From the NCBI GenBank assembly GCA_045801465.1, contig JBJMSU010000131.1:1-45068 (forward strand): DNA of 45,068 nt, read 5' to 3'. The stretch comes from DATFWC01 sp045801465. Lineage in GTDB: Bacteria; Pseudomonadota; Alphaproteobacteria; Rhizobiales; Xanthobacteraceae. Position numbers and translations under genes: made by a program. How positions within the stretch are numbered: the stretch's first letter is position 1; the number at the start of each line of letters is the position of its first letter. Below the pieces are notes generated by a model. That model saw only the letters and a program-made list of their open reading frames with translations. It searched no databases and was not told where the DNA came from. This document shows, piece by piece, positions 16,457 through 23,965 of this stretch.

Positions 16457-17722
16457 TCACAACCACGGCGGCAGGCGGTCGAGCGCGATCAGTTCATCCA
16501 CCTCGACACGCGGTCGCACCAGCGCCCATTGGTTCTCGCGCACCAGCACTTCCGGCACCAGCGGCCGTGTGTTGTAGGTGCCGGCCTGGACGGCGCCATA
16601 CGCGCCCGCCGACATCACGGCGAGGAGATCGCCGGCTTGCGGTTCGGGCATATCGCGATCGAGCGCGAAAAAATCGCCCGATTCGCACACGGGCCCGACC
16701 ACATCCGCGATGATTCGTCGCGCGCCCGACTTGGCCTCGGTGACCGGCCAGATTTCATGATGCGCATCGTAGAGCGTCGGACGGATCAGATCGTTCATGG
16801 CGGCATCGATGACGACGAAGGTCTTGGCCTCGCCGCGCTTGCCGAACAGCACGCGCGTGACCAGGATGCCGGCATTGCCGACGATGAGACGGCCGGGCTC
16901 GAACACCAGGGTGCAATCGAGGTCCTTGGTGGCGCGCTTGACCAGGTCGGCATAGGCATCCGGGTGGGGCGGAGGCTCGTTGTCGTCGCGGTAGGGAATA
17001 CCCAAGCCGCCGCCGAGATCGACATGGTCGATCCGATGGCCGTCGGCGCGCAGCATCCGCACGAAGTCGGAGAGCAGCGCGAATGCCGCGTGGAACGGCG
17101 CCAGCTCGCTGATCTGGCTGCCGATGTGCATATCGACGCCGGAAACCCGAACCCCGTTGATCTTCGCCGCCCGGGCATAGACCTCACGTGCGCGGCTGAT
17201 CGGGATGCCGAACTTGTTCTCCGCCTTGCCGGTGGCGATCTTGGCGTGCGTTCTCGGATCGATGTCGGGATTGACGCGCAGCGAAATACAAATCGTGCGG
17301 CCTTTCGCGCTGGCCATCGAGGACAGGAGCTCCAGCTCCGGCTCGGACTCGACGTTGACGCAGAGGATGCCTTCATCCACCGCAAGCGCCAGCTCGCGCG
17401 CGGTCTTGCCGATGCCGGAGAACATGATCTTCTCCGGCGGAATGCCGGCGGCGCGTGCGCGCTTGAGCTCGCCCTCGGACACCACGTCGGCGCCGGCGCC
17501 GAGCCGCGCCAGGGTCTTCACCACCGCCTGGTTGGAGTTCGCCTTCATGGCGTAGCAGACGAGGGCGGGCACGTCCGCGAAGGCACCGGCGAACACCCGA
17601 TAATGCCGTTCCAGCGTCGCGGTCGAATAGCAATAGAACGGCGTGCCGACGGCATCCGCCAGCGTGGCGACGTTCACCGCCTCCGCCTGGAGCACGCCAT
17701 CGCGATAGGCGAAGTGATGCAT
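16457..17722 (-). CDS. lysA: diaminopimelate decarboxylase
   Basis: LysA decarboxylates meso-diaminopimelate to L-lysine, the last step of lysine synthesis; PLP-dependent, fold-type III, homodimer. Start at 17722 gives MHHFAYRDG, the usual opening, and a 421-aa protein; an earlier start would extend into the upstream Bug gene. Landmarks: PLP-binding Lys60 in YAMKAN, HIGSQISE, GGGLGIPY (phosphate-binding glycine loop), EPGRLIVGNAG, and CESGDFFA near the C-terminus, which supplies the active-site Cys and Glu from the partner subunit. It follows the Bug receptor gene by only 4 bp, so both are surely on one message with lptM and probably argH. Conserved neighbour of the TIGR02302 gene. Confidence 0.96.
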   Translation of the reverse strand: MHHFAYRDGVLQAEAVNVATLADAVGTPFYCYSTATLERHYRVFAGAFADVPALVCYAMKANSNQAVVKTLARLGAGADVVSEGELKRARAAGIPPEKIMFSGIGKTARELALAVDEGILCVNVESEPELELLSSMASAKGRTICISLRVNPDIDPRTHAKIATGKAENKFGIPISRAREVYARAAKINGVRVSGVDMHIGSQISELAPFHAAFALLSDFVRMLRADGHRIDHVDLGGGLGIPYRDDNEPPPHPDAYADLVKRATKDLDCTLVFEPGRLIVGNAGILVTRVLFGKRGEAKTFVVIDAAMNDLIRPTLYDAHHEIWPVTEAKSGARRIIADVVGPVCESGDFFALDRDMPEPQAGDLLAVMSAGAYGAVQAGTYNTRPLVPEVLVRENQWALVRPRVEVDELIALDRLPPWL

Positions 17723-17726
17723 CGAT

Positions 17727-18740
17727 CTATTCCGCCTGCAACCCGATCCGCTGCACGATCGCCCTTTGCCATTCGAGATCGCGTTGCACGAAACGGGCAA
17801 ATTCCTCCGGGCTCGATCCCACCGCCTTGAGCCCGGCCTCGGCGGTCACCTTCGTGAGCTCCGGCGACGCGAGCGCCTTGACCGCCTCGCGGTTGATCAG
17901 ATCCACGCGGGCGCGCGGCGTGCGGGCCGGAAACCAGAGTCCGAAATAGCCCGTGACGTCCATCTCCTTGAAGCCGAGCTCCTGGAACGTCGGCGTATAG
18001 GGCAGTGTCGGCGCGCGCTCGGCTCCGGTGGTGGCGAGTGCGCGCAAGAGCCCGGAATTGACGTTCGGAGTTGCAATCAGCGTCGACATGAAACCCATGT
18101 CGACTTGGCCGGACATGATGTCAGGCGCGTACGATGACGTTCCCTTGTAGGGCACCTTGATCAGCTCGATCCCCGCGAGCTTCTGCAACAGCTCCGCCGC
18201 CACGTAGGTGGCGTTGCCGATGCCGGAGTGCGCGTAGCTGTATCGTCCGGGGGCGCGCCTCGCCATCTCGACCAGCTCGGGGAGCGATTTTGCCGGGAAA
18301 TCCGGCCGCACCATCAGGACGATGCCGAAAGACTGCGCCAGCAGCGTGACGGGAATGAAGTCGGCGAGCGCATCGTAGGATGTCTTCGCATTGACGGCGG
18401 GATTGGCGGTGAACGAACCCGTAGTCATCAACAGGGTGTAGCCGTCGGGAGGCGATTTCGCCACCACCGTGGTGCCGATGATCCCGTTGGCGCCGGGCCG
18501 GTTGTCGATGACGATCGGTTGCCCGAGCCCTTGAGCCATCTTCTCCCCCAGCGGCCGCGCGATCAGGTCGTTGGGCCCGCCGGCGCTGAACGGGATGATG
18601 AGGCGGATCGGGTGGTCCGGATAGGTTTCGGCACTGACCGGACACACCGCGGCCCATGCGATGAGGCCCGCAGCCAGCACCGTCAAGGCGCTGCGTGGCG
18701 AGCTAGATGCTAGCTCGCGACGGCCGCTGATCGCGCACAT
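17727..18740 (-). CDS. Bug-family (TctC-like) periplasmic solute receptor inside the lptM-lysA operon
   Basis: A 337-aa Bug receptor. A signal peptide with a hydrophobic core at about residues 18-34 ends at VSA|ET (residue 37). Family motifs: HPIRLIIPFSAGGPNDLIAR, DNRPGANGIIG, SPPDGYTLL, and LIKVPYKG before the ligand-binding loop. Its stop lies 4 bp from the lysA start and its ATG 8 bp after the lptM stop, so it is translated from the same message. In related genomes lptM and lysA are usually adjacent (recalled), so this looks like an insertion of a transporter-receptor gene into a biosynthetic operon. The ligand is unknown; a link to lysine or diaminopimelate supply is tempting but unsupported. 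Confidence 0.9.
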   Translation of the reverse strand: MCAISGRRELASSSPRSALTVLAAGLIAWAAVCPVSAETYPDHPIRLIIPFSAGGPNDLIARPLGEKMAQGLGQPIVIDNRPGANGIIGTTVVAKSPPDGYTLLMTTGSFTANPAVNAKTSYDALADFIPVTLLAQSFGIVLMVRPDFPAKSLPELVEMARRAPGRYSYAHSGIGNATYVAAELLQKLAGIELIKVPYKGTSSYAPDIMSGQVDMGFMSTLIATPNVNSGLLRALATTGAERAPTLPYTPTFQELGFKEMDVTGYFGLWFPARTPRARVDLINREAVKALASPELTKVTAEAGLKAVGSSPEEFARFVQRDLEWQRAIVQRIGLQAE

Positions 18741-18748
18741 CGTGGGAC

Positions 18749-18979
18749 TCAGTCGAGCAGCCAGTCCAGAAAGACGCGTTTGCGCGCCGGCGTTGCCGTC
18801 CGCGTCGCCTCGCCGTCGGACGGCGGCGCAGCCGACTGGCCATCGACTTGCGCCCGTGGCGGCGGCTCCGCCGCCGGGGGTAGATCAAGGGATCCTTTGA
18901 GTCCGCAGGCCGCCAGCGACAGCGCGAGCGCTCCTAACGTGGCAAGCGTACGGATCGGACGGGCGACGAGGCGATGCAC
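18749..18979 (-). CDS. lptM: LptM-like small lipoprotein
   Basis: A 76-aa lipoprotein with a GTG start at 18979 preceded by AGGAGTGG. The signal peptide (ARPIRTLATLGALALSL) ends in a perfect lipobox, LAAC with Cys25, followed by GLKGSLDLPP. The CGLKGxLxLPP motif after the lipidated Cys is the hallmark of LptM (YifL), which in E. coli helps mature the LptD outer-membrane lipopolysaccharide translocon. The rest is a Pro/Ala-rich disordered tail. The argH - lptM - lysA order is conserved in proteobacteria. Assignment by motif and position is strong although the tail is not conserved. Confidence 0.88.
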   Translation of the reverse strand: MHRLVARPIRTLATLGALALSLAACGLKGSLDLPPAAEPPPRAQVDGQSAAPPSDGEATRTATPARKRVFLDWLLD

Positions 18980-19031
18980 CAGAAGCCACTCCTAATGAAG
19001 TCGGCACCTTACCAGATTCTATCGCGAAGCC

Positions 19032-19081
19032 TAGTGTGGCGGATTTGAAGTTCCCACCAGTGTTGCGGAATCGGGACACTA
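19032..19081. repeat. short copy of the gatttgaagttcc hairpin repeat, starting at the argH stop codon
   Basis: A 50-bp element with terminal inverted repeats TAGTGT (19032-19037) and ACACTA (19076-19081). Its GCGGATTTGAAGTTCC core matches the first hairpin of the two larger copies at 34262 and 35038. The ACACTA end contains the argH stop codon (reverse strand TAG at 19081-19079). It may act as a post-argH transcript processing site. Confidence 0.6.
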
Positions 19082-20470
19082 GCGGCTCTCTCGCGCCAGC
19101 AATTTCAGCCATTTTTTCGCCTGCGCCCGCACGTTGCTGGGCGCCGTGCCACCGAAGCTCGTGCGACTCTTCACCGACCGGTCCACCGACAGCACCGAGA
19201 ACACGTCTGCGGTGATGCGGGGCTCGACCTCTTGCATCCGCTCGAGCGGCAACCGATGCAGCGGCTGGCCGGCCTCTGCCGCGATGGCGACGATCCTGCC
19301 GGTGACGTGATGAGCCTCGCGGAACGGAAGTTTCAGCGTTCGCACCAGCCAGTCGGCGAGATCGGTTGCGGTGGCGTAACCCCCGCCGGCCGCTTTCTTC
19401 ATGCGCGCCACGTCGGGCTGCATGTCCTGCACCATGCCGTCCATGGCGCAGATCGAAAGCGAGAGCGCGGCGAGTGCCTCGATCGCGCCTTCCTTGTCCT
19501 CCTGCATGTCCTTTTGATAGGCCAGCGGCAACCCCTTCATCACTATCATGAGCGCGTTCAGCGCGCCGATGATGCGCCCGGTCTTGGCGCGCACCAGCTC
19601 GGCGGCGTCGGGATTGCGCTTCTGCGGCATCATCGAGGAGCCGGTGGTGAACTTGTCCGACAGCGCCAGCAGGCCGACGAGCGGGGAGGTCCAGATCACG
19701 ATCTCCTCGGCGAAGCGCGACAGGTGAATGGCGGTGATGGCGGCGGCGCTCAGCGTCTCCAGCACGAAATCGCGGTCGGACACGGCGTCGAGCGAGTTCG
19801 CCATCGGCCGATCGAAACCGAGCGCTTTCGCCGTCATGTCGCGATCGGCCGGAAACGACGTTCCGGCGAGGGCGCCGGAACCCAGCGGCGACTCGTTGAG
19901 CCGCACGCGTGCGTCGGCGAAGCGGGCGCGGTCGCGCGCCGCCATTTCCACATAGGCGAGGAGGTGATGTCCGAACGTCACCGGCTGGGCGGTCTGCAGG
20001 TGCGTGAACCCCGGCATCACGGTTGCGGCGTGGTCGAGCGCCTTCACGGCCAGCGCGTGCTGATAGTCGCGCAGCAGCCCGTCGAGGTCATCGAGCGCAT
20101 CGCGCAGGTAGAGCCGGAAATCGGTGGCGACCTGATCGTTGCGGGAACGCGCGGTGTGCAGCCGTCCAGCTGCCGGACCGATCAATTCTGCAAGCCGCGC
20201 CTCGACGTTCATATGGATGTCTTCCAGCTCGCGCTTGAAGACGAAGCGGTCCTGCTCGATCTCTGACAAAATCGTGTCTAGACCGTGAGCAATGTCGGCG
20301 GCATCTTGCGTCGAGATGATGCCCTGCTGGGCAAGCATTGCGGCGTGCGCCTTGGAGGCGGCGATGTCGTGACGGTAGAGGCGCCGGTCGACATCGATCG
20401 AGGCGTTGATTTCCGCCATGATCGCGTCGGGTTGCAACGCGAAGCGGCCCCCCCACATCTTGTTACTCAT
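19079..20470 (-). CDS. argH: argininosuccinate lyase
   Basis: ArgH cleaves argininosuccinate to arginine and fumarate, the last step of arginine synthesis; homotetramer of the fumarase/aspartase superfamily. The 463-aa protein has the expected length. Signature GSSMMPQKRNPD begins at residue 277; Ser278/Ser279 lie in the flexible loop that carries the catalytic Ser. Other landmarks are SRNDQV at about 109-114 and FTHLQTAQP at 155-163, which holds the conserved His/Thr. It is first in the leftward run toward lptM and lysA. Its start codon is only 24 bp from the divergent thioredoxin gene, so the promoters must overlap one or both coding regions. Confidence 0.96.
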   Translation of the reverse strand: MSNKMWGGRFALQPDAIMAEINASIDVDRRLYRHDIAASKAHAAMLAQQGIISTQDAADIAHGLDTILSEIEQDRFVFKRELEDIHMNVEARLAELIGPAAGRLHTARSRNDQVATDFRLYLRDALDDLDGLLRDYQHALAVKALDHAATVMPGFTHLQTAQPVTFGHHLLAYVEMAARDRARFADARVRLNESPLGSGALAGTSFPADRDMTAKALGFDRPMANSLDAVSDRDFVLETLSAAAITAIHLSRFAEEIVIWTSPLVGLLALSDKFTTGSSMMPQKRNPDAAELVRAKTGRIIGALNALMIVMKGLPLAYQKDMQEDKEGAIEALAALSLSICAMDGMVQDMQPDVARMKKAAGGGYATATDLADWLVRTLKLPFREAHHVTGRIVAIAAEAGQPLHRLPLERMQEVEPRITADVFSVLSVDRSVKSRTSFGGTAPSNVRAQAKKWLKLLARESR

Positions 20471-20494
20471 CTTAACCCCGAGGTTGCCCCGACC

Positions 20495-21157
20495 ATGACG
20501 GCTTCACCCGACGCGACGCAAAGCCGGTCCCCACGCCGGCTTGCGCTCATTGCCGCGGTGGCGCTGGCGGGCGTCTTGGCCGGGCTCGCCGGGATATACG
20601 GGATCGGCGGGCTCGCACGCAATGCAACCGACCCGGCGTGCCAGGGCGCGAGCGAAACGGTGAAGCGATTGGCGCCGTTGGCGCGGGGGGAGGTGGCTGC
20701 CGTGGCGGTCGCGACCGAGCCGCGGCGGCTTCCCGACCTGGCCTTCGCTGATGGCGGCGGCCGTGATCGTGCGCTCGCGGAATGGCGCGGCCGCACCGTT
20801 CTGTTCAATCTGTGGGCCACATGGTGCGTGCCGTGCCGCAAGGAGATGCCGGCGCTCGATGCTCTCCAGATCCGCCTCGGCGGACCGGCGTTCGAGGTGG
20901 TGGCGGTCAATATTGACACGCGCGATCCCGAGAAGCCGAAGGCATGGCTGAAGGAGGTCGGGATCAGCCGCCTCGCCTATTATGCTGATCGAAGCGCCAA
21001 GATCTTCCAGGATCTCAAAGCCATCGGCAAAGCCTTCGGTATGCCCACCACGCTGTTGATCGATGCCCAGGGATGCGAGCTGGCAAACCTCGCCGGTCCC
21101 GCCGAATGGGCGAGCGAGGACGCCATCAAGCTGGTCGAGACGGCGTTGGGGCGGTGA
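20495..21157 (+). CDS. tlpA: TlpA-like membrane-anchored thiol-disulfide oxidoreductase
   Basis: A 220-aa thioredoxin-fold protein anchored by an N-terminal helix (about residues 16-39) with the catalytic domain in the periplasm. The active site WCVPC (Cys111, Cys114) sits in LFNLWATWCVPCRKEMP, and the cis-Pro loop appears as GMPTTLLID. This resembles Bradyrhizobium TlpA, which reduces the copper chaperone and CoxB during cytochrome oxidase assembly; a role in cytochrome maturation is the alternative. Extra Cys residues at about 49 (DPACQG) and in the C-terminal part (AQGCEL) are notable; Bradyrhizobium TlpA also has an additional disulfide (recalled). Start at 20495 is chosen because it gives the membrane anchor; earlier in-frame starts would lie inside argH antisense. 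Confidence 0.88.
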   Translation: MTASPDATQSRSPRRLALIAAVALAGVLAGLAGIYGIGGLARNATDPACQGASETVKRLAPLARGEVAAVAVATEPRRLPDLAFADGGGRDRALAEWRGRTVLFNLWATWCVPCRKEMPALDALQIRLGGPAFEVVAVNIDTRDPEKPKAWLKEVGISRLAYYADRSAKIFQDLKAIGKAFGMPTTLLIDAQGCELANLAGPAEWASEDAIKLVETALGR

Positions 21158-21188
21158 CGAGGAGGTTCGGCGACGGCCGCGCGTGCGG

Positions 21189-21416
21189 CTAGACGCTGAT
21201 GTCGACGTTTGTGCCGATCCCGGCCGCCACGTTGGCAAGGCGGTCCATGTTGGCCTGGGCGGCGTCGAGCAGCTTCACCACGGAGTGGGCCTGATCCGCG
21301 TTCATCTTGAGGATCTTGCCGGCAATGGCGAGCTGCACCTGCCCTAGGCGGGCGGCGACCAGACCGGCAGCGATCGACGCAGTATCCACGACGCGCACCT
21401 CCGAAGGCCCCAACAT
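21189..21416 (-). CDS. YjfB-like putative motility protein
   Basis: A 75-aa protein of the YjfB family (annotated as putative motility protein; function unproven). Seen: short N-terminal strand (VRVVDTASIAAG), a helix rich in Gln (AARLGQVQLAIAGKILK), a second amphipathic helix (VVKLLDAAQANMDRLANVA) and the characteristic IGTNVDISV ending. It has no signal peptide or membrane helix. No flagellar gene is nearby. The next gene on the same strand (start 21769) is another short protein, and the two may form a small operon separated by 86 bp. Confidence 0.7.
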   Translation of the reverse strand: MLGPSEVRVVDTASIAAGLVAARLGQVQLAIAGKILKMNADQAHSVVKLLDAAQANMDRLANVAAGIGTNVDISV

Positions 21417-21502
21417 GTCCGCATCTCGTTAAGGTTGAGTGCAGAGAACGGCGGAGTCCCGTCAAATTTCCACGGCGCTGCCGGCCTCGGTGCGGCGGCT
21501 CG

Positions 21503-21769
21503 TCAAGCCTTGGTGTCAATCTTGGCCAGCGATGACGTGATCTTGGCCTTTGCGGCTTCCTGGATACGGGCCATGGCCCGTTGGATCACGATCGTGCCCG
21601 TGCCGCTGATCAGGTTCGTCTGGGCGGTGGCGAGGCCCTGGGCAATGTATTGAGCGTCGTCTTGAAATCTTTGACTCGCGGCCGCACGCCGCGCGCGCCA
21701 GAGCTGGGCCTCCTTCCAGGCCGAGCGGGTCGGCAGCCAGTTGAACCTCTTCGTGTAGACGCCGGTCAT
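21503..21769 (-). CDS. short conserved hypothetical protein
   Basis: An 88-aa basic, mostly helical protein: MTGVYTKRFNWLPTRSAW opening, then an Arg/Ala-rich helix, then LATAQTNLISGTGTIVIQRAMARIQ and a Lys/Ala-rich end. No signal peptide, membrane helix or catalytic motif is visible. The codon pattern and plausible start support a real gene. I recall similar short proteins beside YjfB-like genes in related bacteria, which hints at a shared role with the gene downstream on the same strand, but the function is unknown. Confidence 0.6.
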   Translation of the reverse strand: MTGVYTKRFNWLPTRSAWKEAQLWRARRAAASQRFQDDAQYIAQGLATAQTNLISGTGTIVIQRAMARIQEAAKAKITSSLAKIDTKA

Positions 21770-21818
21770 CGCGCGTTCTCCGCTCTTTACGCTAGGAAGG
21801 AGGGGTTAAGAAAATCCT

Positions 21819-21848
21819 AGTGCCGGCGATTTGCAGCTCCTGCCTGAT
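21819..21848. repeat. degenerate copy of the gccgatttgaagttcct repeat
   Basis: AGTGCCGGCGATTTGCAGCT and the bases following match the first 26 bp of the 34262 copy at about 21 positions. No matching right arm was found nearby, so this appears to be a decayed or truncated copy in the divergent gap before the LysM-like gene. Confidence 0.4.
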
Positions 21849-21875
21849 TGCTGCTTGCGGACATCTAAAGCGTGT

Positions 21876-21906
21876 ACCTGGCCTATAGTAAACCTGACCT
21901 ATAGTA
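21876..21906. repeat. 16-bp-period tandem direct repeat upstream of the LysM-like gene
   Basis: ACCTGGCCTATAGTA (21876-21890) and ACCTGACCTATAGTA (21892-21906) differ at one base and repeat with a 16-bp period. Each contains TATAGT, close to a -10 hexamer. It could be paired operator half-sites or overlapping promoters; the period is about one and a half helical turns. Confidence 0.5.
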
Positions 21907-22008
21907 TGGGAGTCACTACCACCTCGTGCCCCGTCGCGGATTGCCTGTGCTGGCGCCGCGATGTTAGCCTGATTGCTGTTGCGGTCACTCTTCGCGCCGG
22001 TGCCGATC

Positions 22009-22917
22009 ATGCCCATCACTCATGAACCTAAACCACTACCGTCACCAATCGACTACGTGCCCAACCAGAGCACGCCCTATCGCGTGAAATCGGGCGACAG
22101 CTGGTGGACGCTCGCGGAACAGCCGCAGGTCAGGGCGGTCGCCATGTCGGCGCTCGACCTCTGCTATTTCAATTTCAAAACGCGGCGACCGCCCGAGATC
22201 AATTGGTATCTCCGCAACAAGATCGGGTGCCGGACTGCGACGAAAGATGGAAAGAACTACACGTTCTCGGCCAGTGATTACCCGGGCGTCATCTATCTTC
22301 CGATCCCGGCATCCAAGCCGCCGGTGAACGAGTATCCCCAACCGAAGCCGTCCGATCGAACCAACGCATGGATCGGCATCGGCGCAAAGGCGGGGACGAC
22401 ATTCGTCGTCGCCGGGATCGAAACGCTGCTGGGCTACGTCGTTTCCCTCGACGACCTCGGCAAAGGTATGGCCATCGGGGCCTCGATCAATCGGCTGGGG
22501 TTGGGCTTCGGCGTAACCGGCGGGGTCTGCGTCATCTACATCACCGGCGTGAAGACTCCGTCGGAGCTGAATGGATATCAATCGGGTGACTGGGACGCCA
22601 ACCTGGCGCTCGGCCCGAAATGGAGCACCATCGCCAAAGGCGGAAAAACGGTCGGGAAGCTGCAACCGCTCATCGATGGCTTGCGCAGACTCGGCGCCCG
22701 CACCCCCGCAGGCCTGAAAGCCTTGCTCAAGAAGAATCCCGACAAGTGGCTCGACCTCATCAAGACGGCCCGAACGATGAAGGATTTCATCGGCATCGAC
22801 CCTAACGGCCCGCCGAACGTGCTGCTCATCGATCTGCCGTGGCCTGCAGGCGGAGCGGAAGCATCGATATTCTACGGCGTCGCCAATTTCGACGCGATGT
22901 GGGACTTCACCGATTAG
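22009..22917 (+). CDS. LysM-like domain protein of unknown function, possible secreted protein or effector
   Basis: A 302-aa protein, start placed at ATG 22009; a TTG at 21973 is possible. Residues 23-100 resemble a LysM module: YRVKSGDSWWTLAEQ at the start, then a long insertion with FNFKTRRPPEINWYLRN and an ending PGVIYLPIP. There is no classical signal peptide. A Pro-rich linker (about 101-118) is followed by a Gly/hydrophobic stretch (about 121-181, IGIGAKAGTTFVVAGIETLLGYVVS ... GVCVIYITG; described in pieces) that could insert in a membrane, then a helical, basic C-terminal part. A LysM-like head plus hydrophobic middle without signal peptide recalls toxins exported by contact-dependent or phage-tail-like systems, but no such system or immunity gene is adjacent. 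Function unknown. Confidence 0.65.
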   Translation: MPITHEPKPLPSPIDYVPNQSTPYRVKSGDSWWTLAEQPQVRAVAMSALDLCYFNFKTRRPPEINWYLRNKIGCRTATKDGKNYTFSASDYPGVIYLPIPASKPPVNEYPQPKPSDRTNAWIGIGAKAGTTFVVAGIETLLGYVVSLDDLGKGMAIGASINRLGLGFGVTGGVCVIYITGVKTPSELNGYQSGDWDANLALGPKWSTIAKGGKTVGKLQPLIDGLRRLGARTPAGLKALLKKNPDKWLDLIKTARTMKDFIGIDPNGPPNVLLIDLPWPAGGAEASIFYGVANFDAMWDFTD

Positions 22918-22974
22918 GCGTCACGTTCCAGGGGTCGGCTCGAGGCGGTGCGCCGGCAGCGGGTCCGGGCGCGC

Positions 22975-23856
22975 TCAGCGCGTCGGCACTGGCTTCTCGC
23001 CGCGATAATCGTAGAAGCCGCGCTGGGCCTTGCGGCCGAGCCAGCCCGCCTCGACGTATTTAACCAGCAGCGGGCAGGGCCGGTACTTGGAATCCGCCAG
23101 CCCCTCGTGCAGCACCTGCATTACTGAGAGGCAGGTATCGAGTCCGATGAAATCGGCGAGCTCCAGCGGACCCATGGGATGATGGGCGCCAAGCCGCATC
23201 GCCGTGTCGATCGCCTCGACGTTGCCGACCCCTTCGTACAGCGTATAGATCGCCTCGTTGATCATCGGCAGCAGGATGCGGTTGACGATGAAGGCGGGGA
23301 AGTCTTCGGAAACCGCGATCGTCTTGCCGAGCTTGGCGACGAAGGCCTTGGTGCTTTCGAAGGTCGCATCGGCCGTGGCAATGCCGCGGATCAGCTCGAC
23401 GAGCTCCATGACCGGCACCGGATTCATGAAGTGAATGCCGATGAAGCGCTCGGGCCGGTCGGTGCTGGATGCGAGGCGGGTGATCGAGATCGACGAGGTA
23501 TTGGTGCCGAGGATCGCCTCGGGCTTCAGCGTCGGACAGAGCGCGGTAAAAATCTGCCGCTTGACGTCCTCCTTCTCGGTCGCCGTCTCGACGACGAGAT
23601 CGCAATCGGAGAGAGCCTCGACGGATTCCGCGGCCTGGATACGGTCAAGTGCGGCCTTGCGGTCCTCCTCCTTGATCAGCTTCTTGGCGACCTGGCGCGC
23701 CATGTTGCCATTAATCGTCGCGATGCCGGAGTTGATGCGGTCCGGCGCGACATCGTTCAAGAGCACGTCGAACCCGGCGAGCGCACAGACATGGGCAATG
23801 CCGTTGCCCATCTGGCCCGCGCCGATGACGCCGATCTTGCGAATGTTGAGCTTCAT
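22975..23856 (-). CDS. hbd: 3-hydroxybutyryl-CoA dehydrogenase
   Basis: A 293-aa short-form 3-hydroxyacyl-CoA dehydrogenase interconverting acetoacetyl-CoA and (S)-3-hydroxybutyryl-CoA. Start at 23856 gives MKLNIRKIGVIGAGQMGNG, placing the NAD-binding GxGxxG at residues 10-15 as is usual. Other landmarks are the ETATEKEDVK segment, catalytic His in IGIHFMNPVPVMELVE, and the C-terminal dimer domain opening DFPAFIVNRILLPMINEA and ending GWLGRKAQRGFYDY. It lies just downstream of etfBA on the same strand, the common arrangement in related genomes. It can feed crotonyl-CoA to Ccr together with a crotonase not in this window. Confidence 0.95.
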   Translation of the reverse strand: MKLNIRKIGVIGAGQMGNGIAHVCALAGFDVLLNDVAPDRINSGIATINGNMARQVAKKLIKEEDRKAALDRIQAAESVEALSDCDLVVETATEKEDVKRQIFTALCPTLKPEAILGTNTSSISITRLASSTDRPERFIGIHFMNPVPVMELVELIRGIATADATFESTKAFVAKLGKTIAVSEDFPAFIVNRILLPMINEAIYTLYEGVGNVEAIDTAMRLGAHHPMGPLELADFIGLDTCLSVMQVLHEGLADSKYRPCPLLVKYVEAGWLGRKAQRGFYDYRGEKPVPTR

Positions 23857-23965
23857 GACGTCCGTCCGATGAATAACACCGGCAACCGTTGATAGATTTC
23901 GATGTTCAGCCATTTGTGTGGGCCGTGTTCTACGCCCATCCGGGCGGTCTGACTATGGGCTGCGT

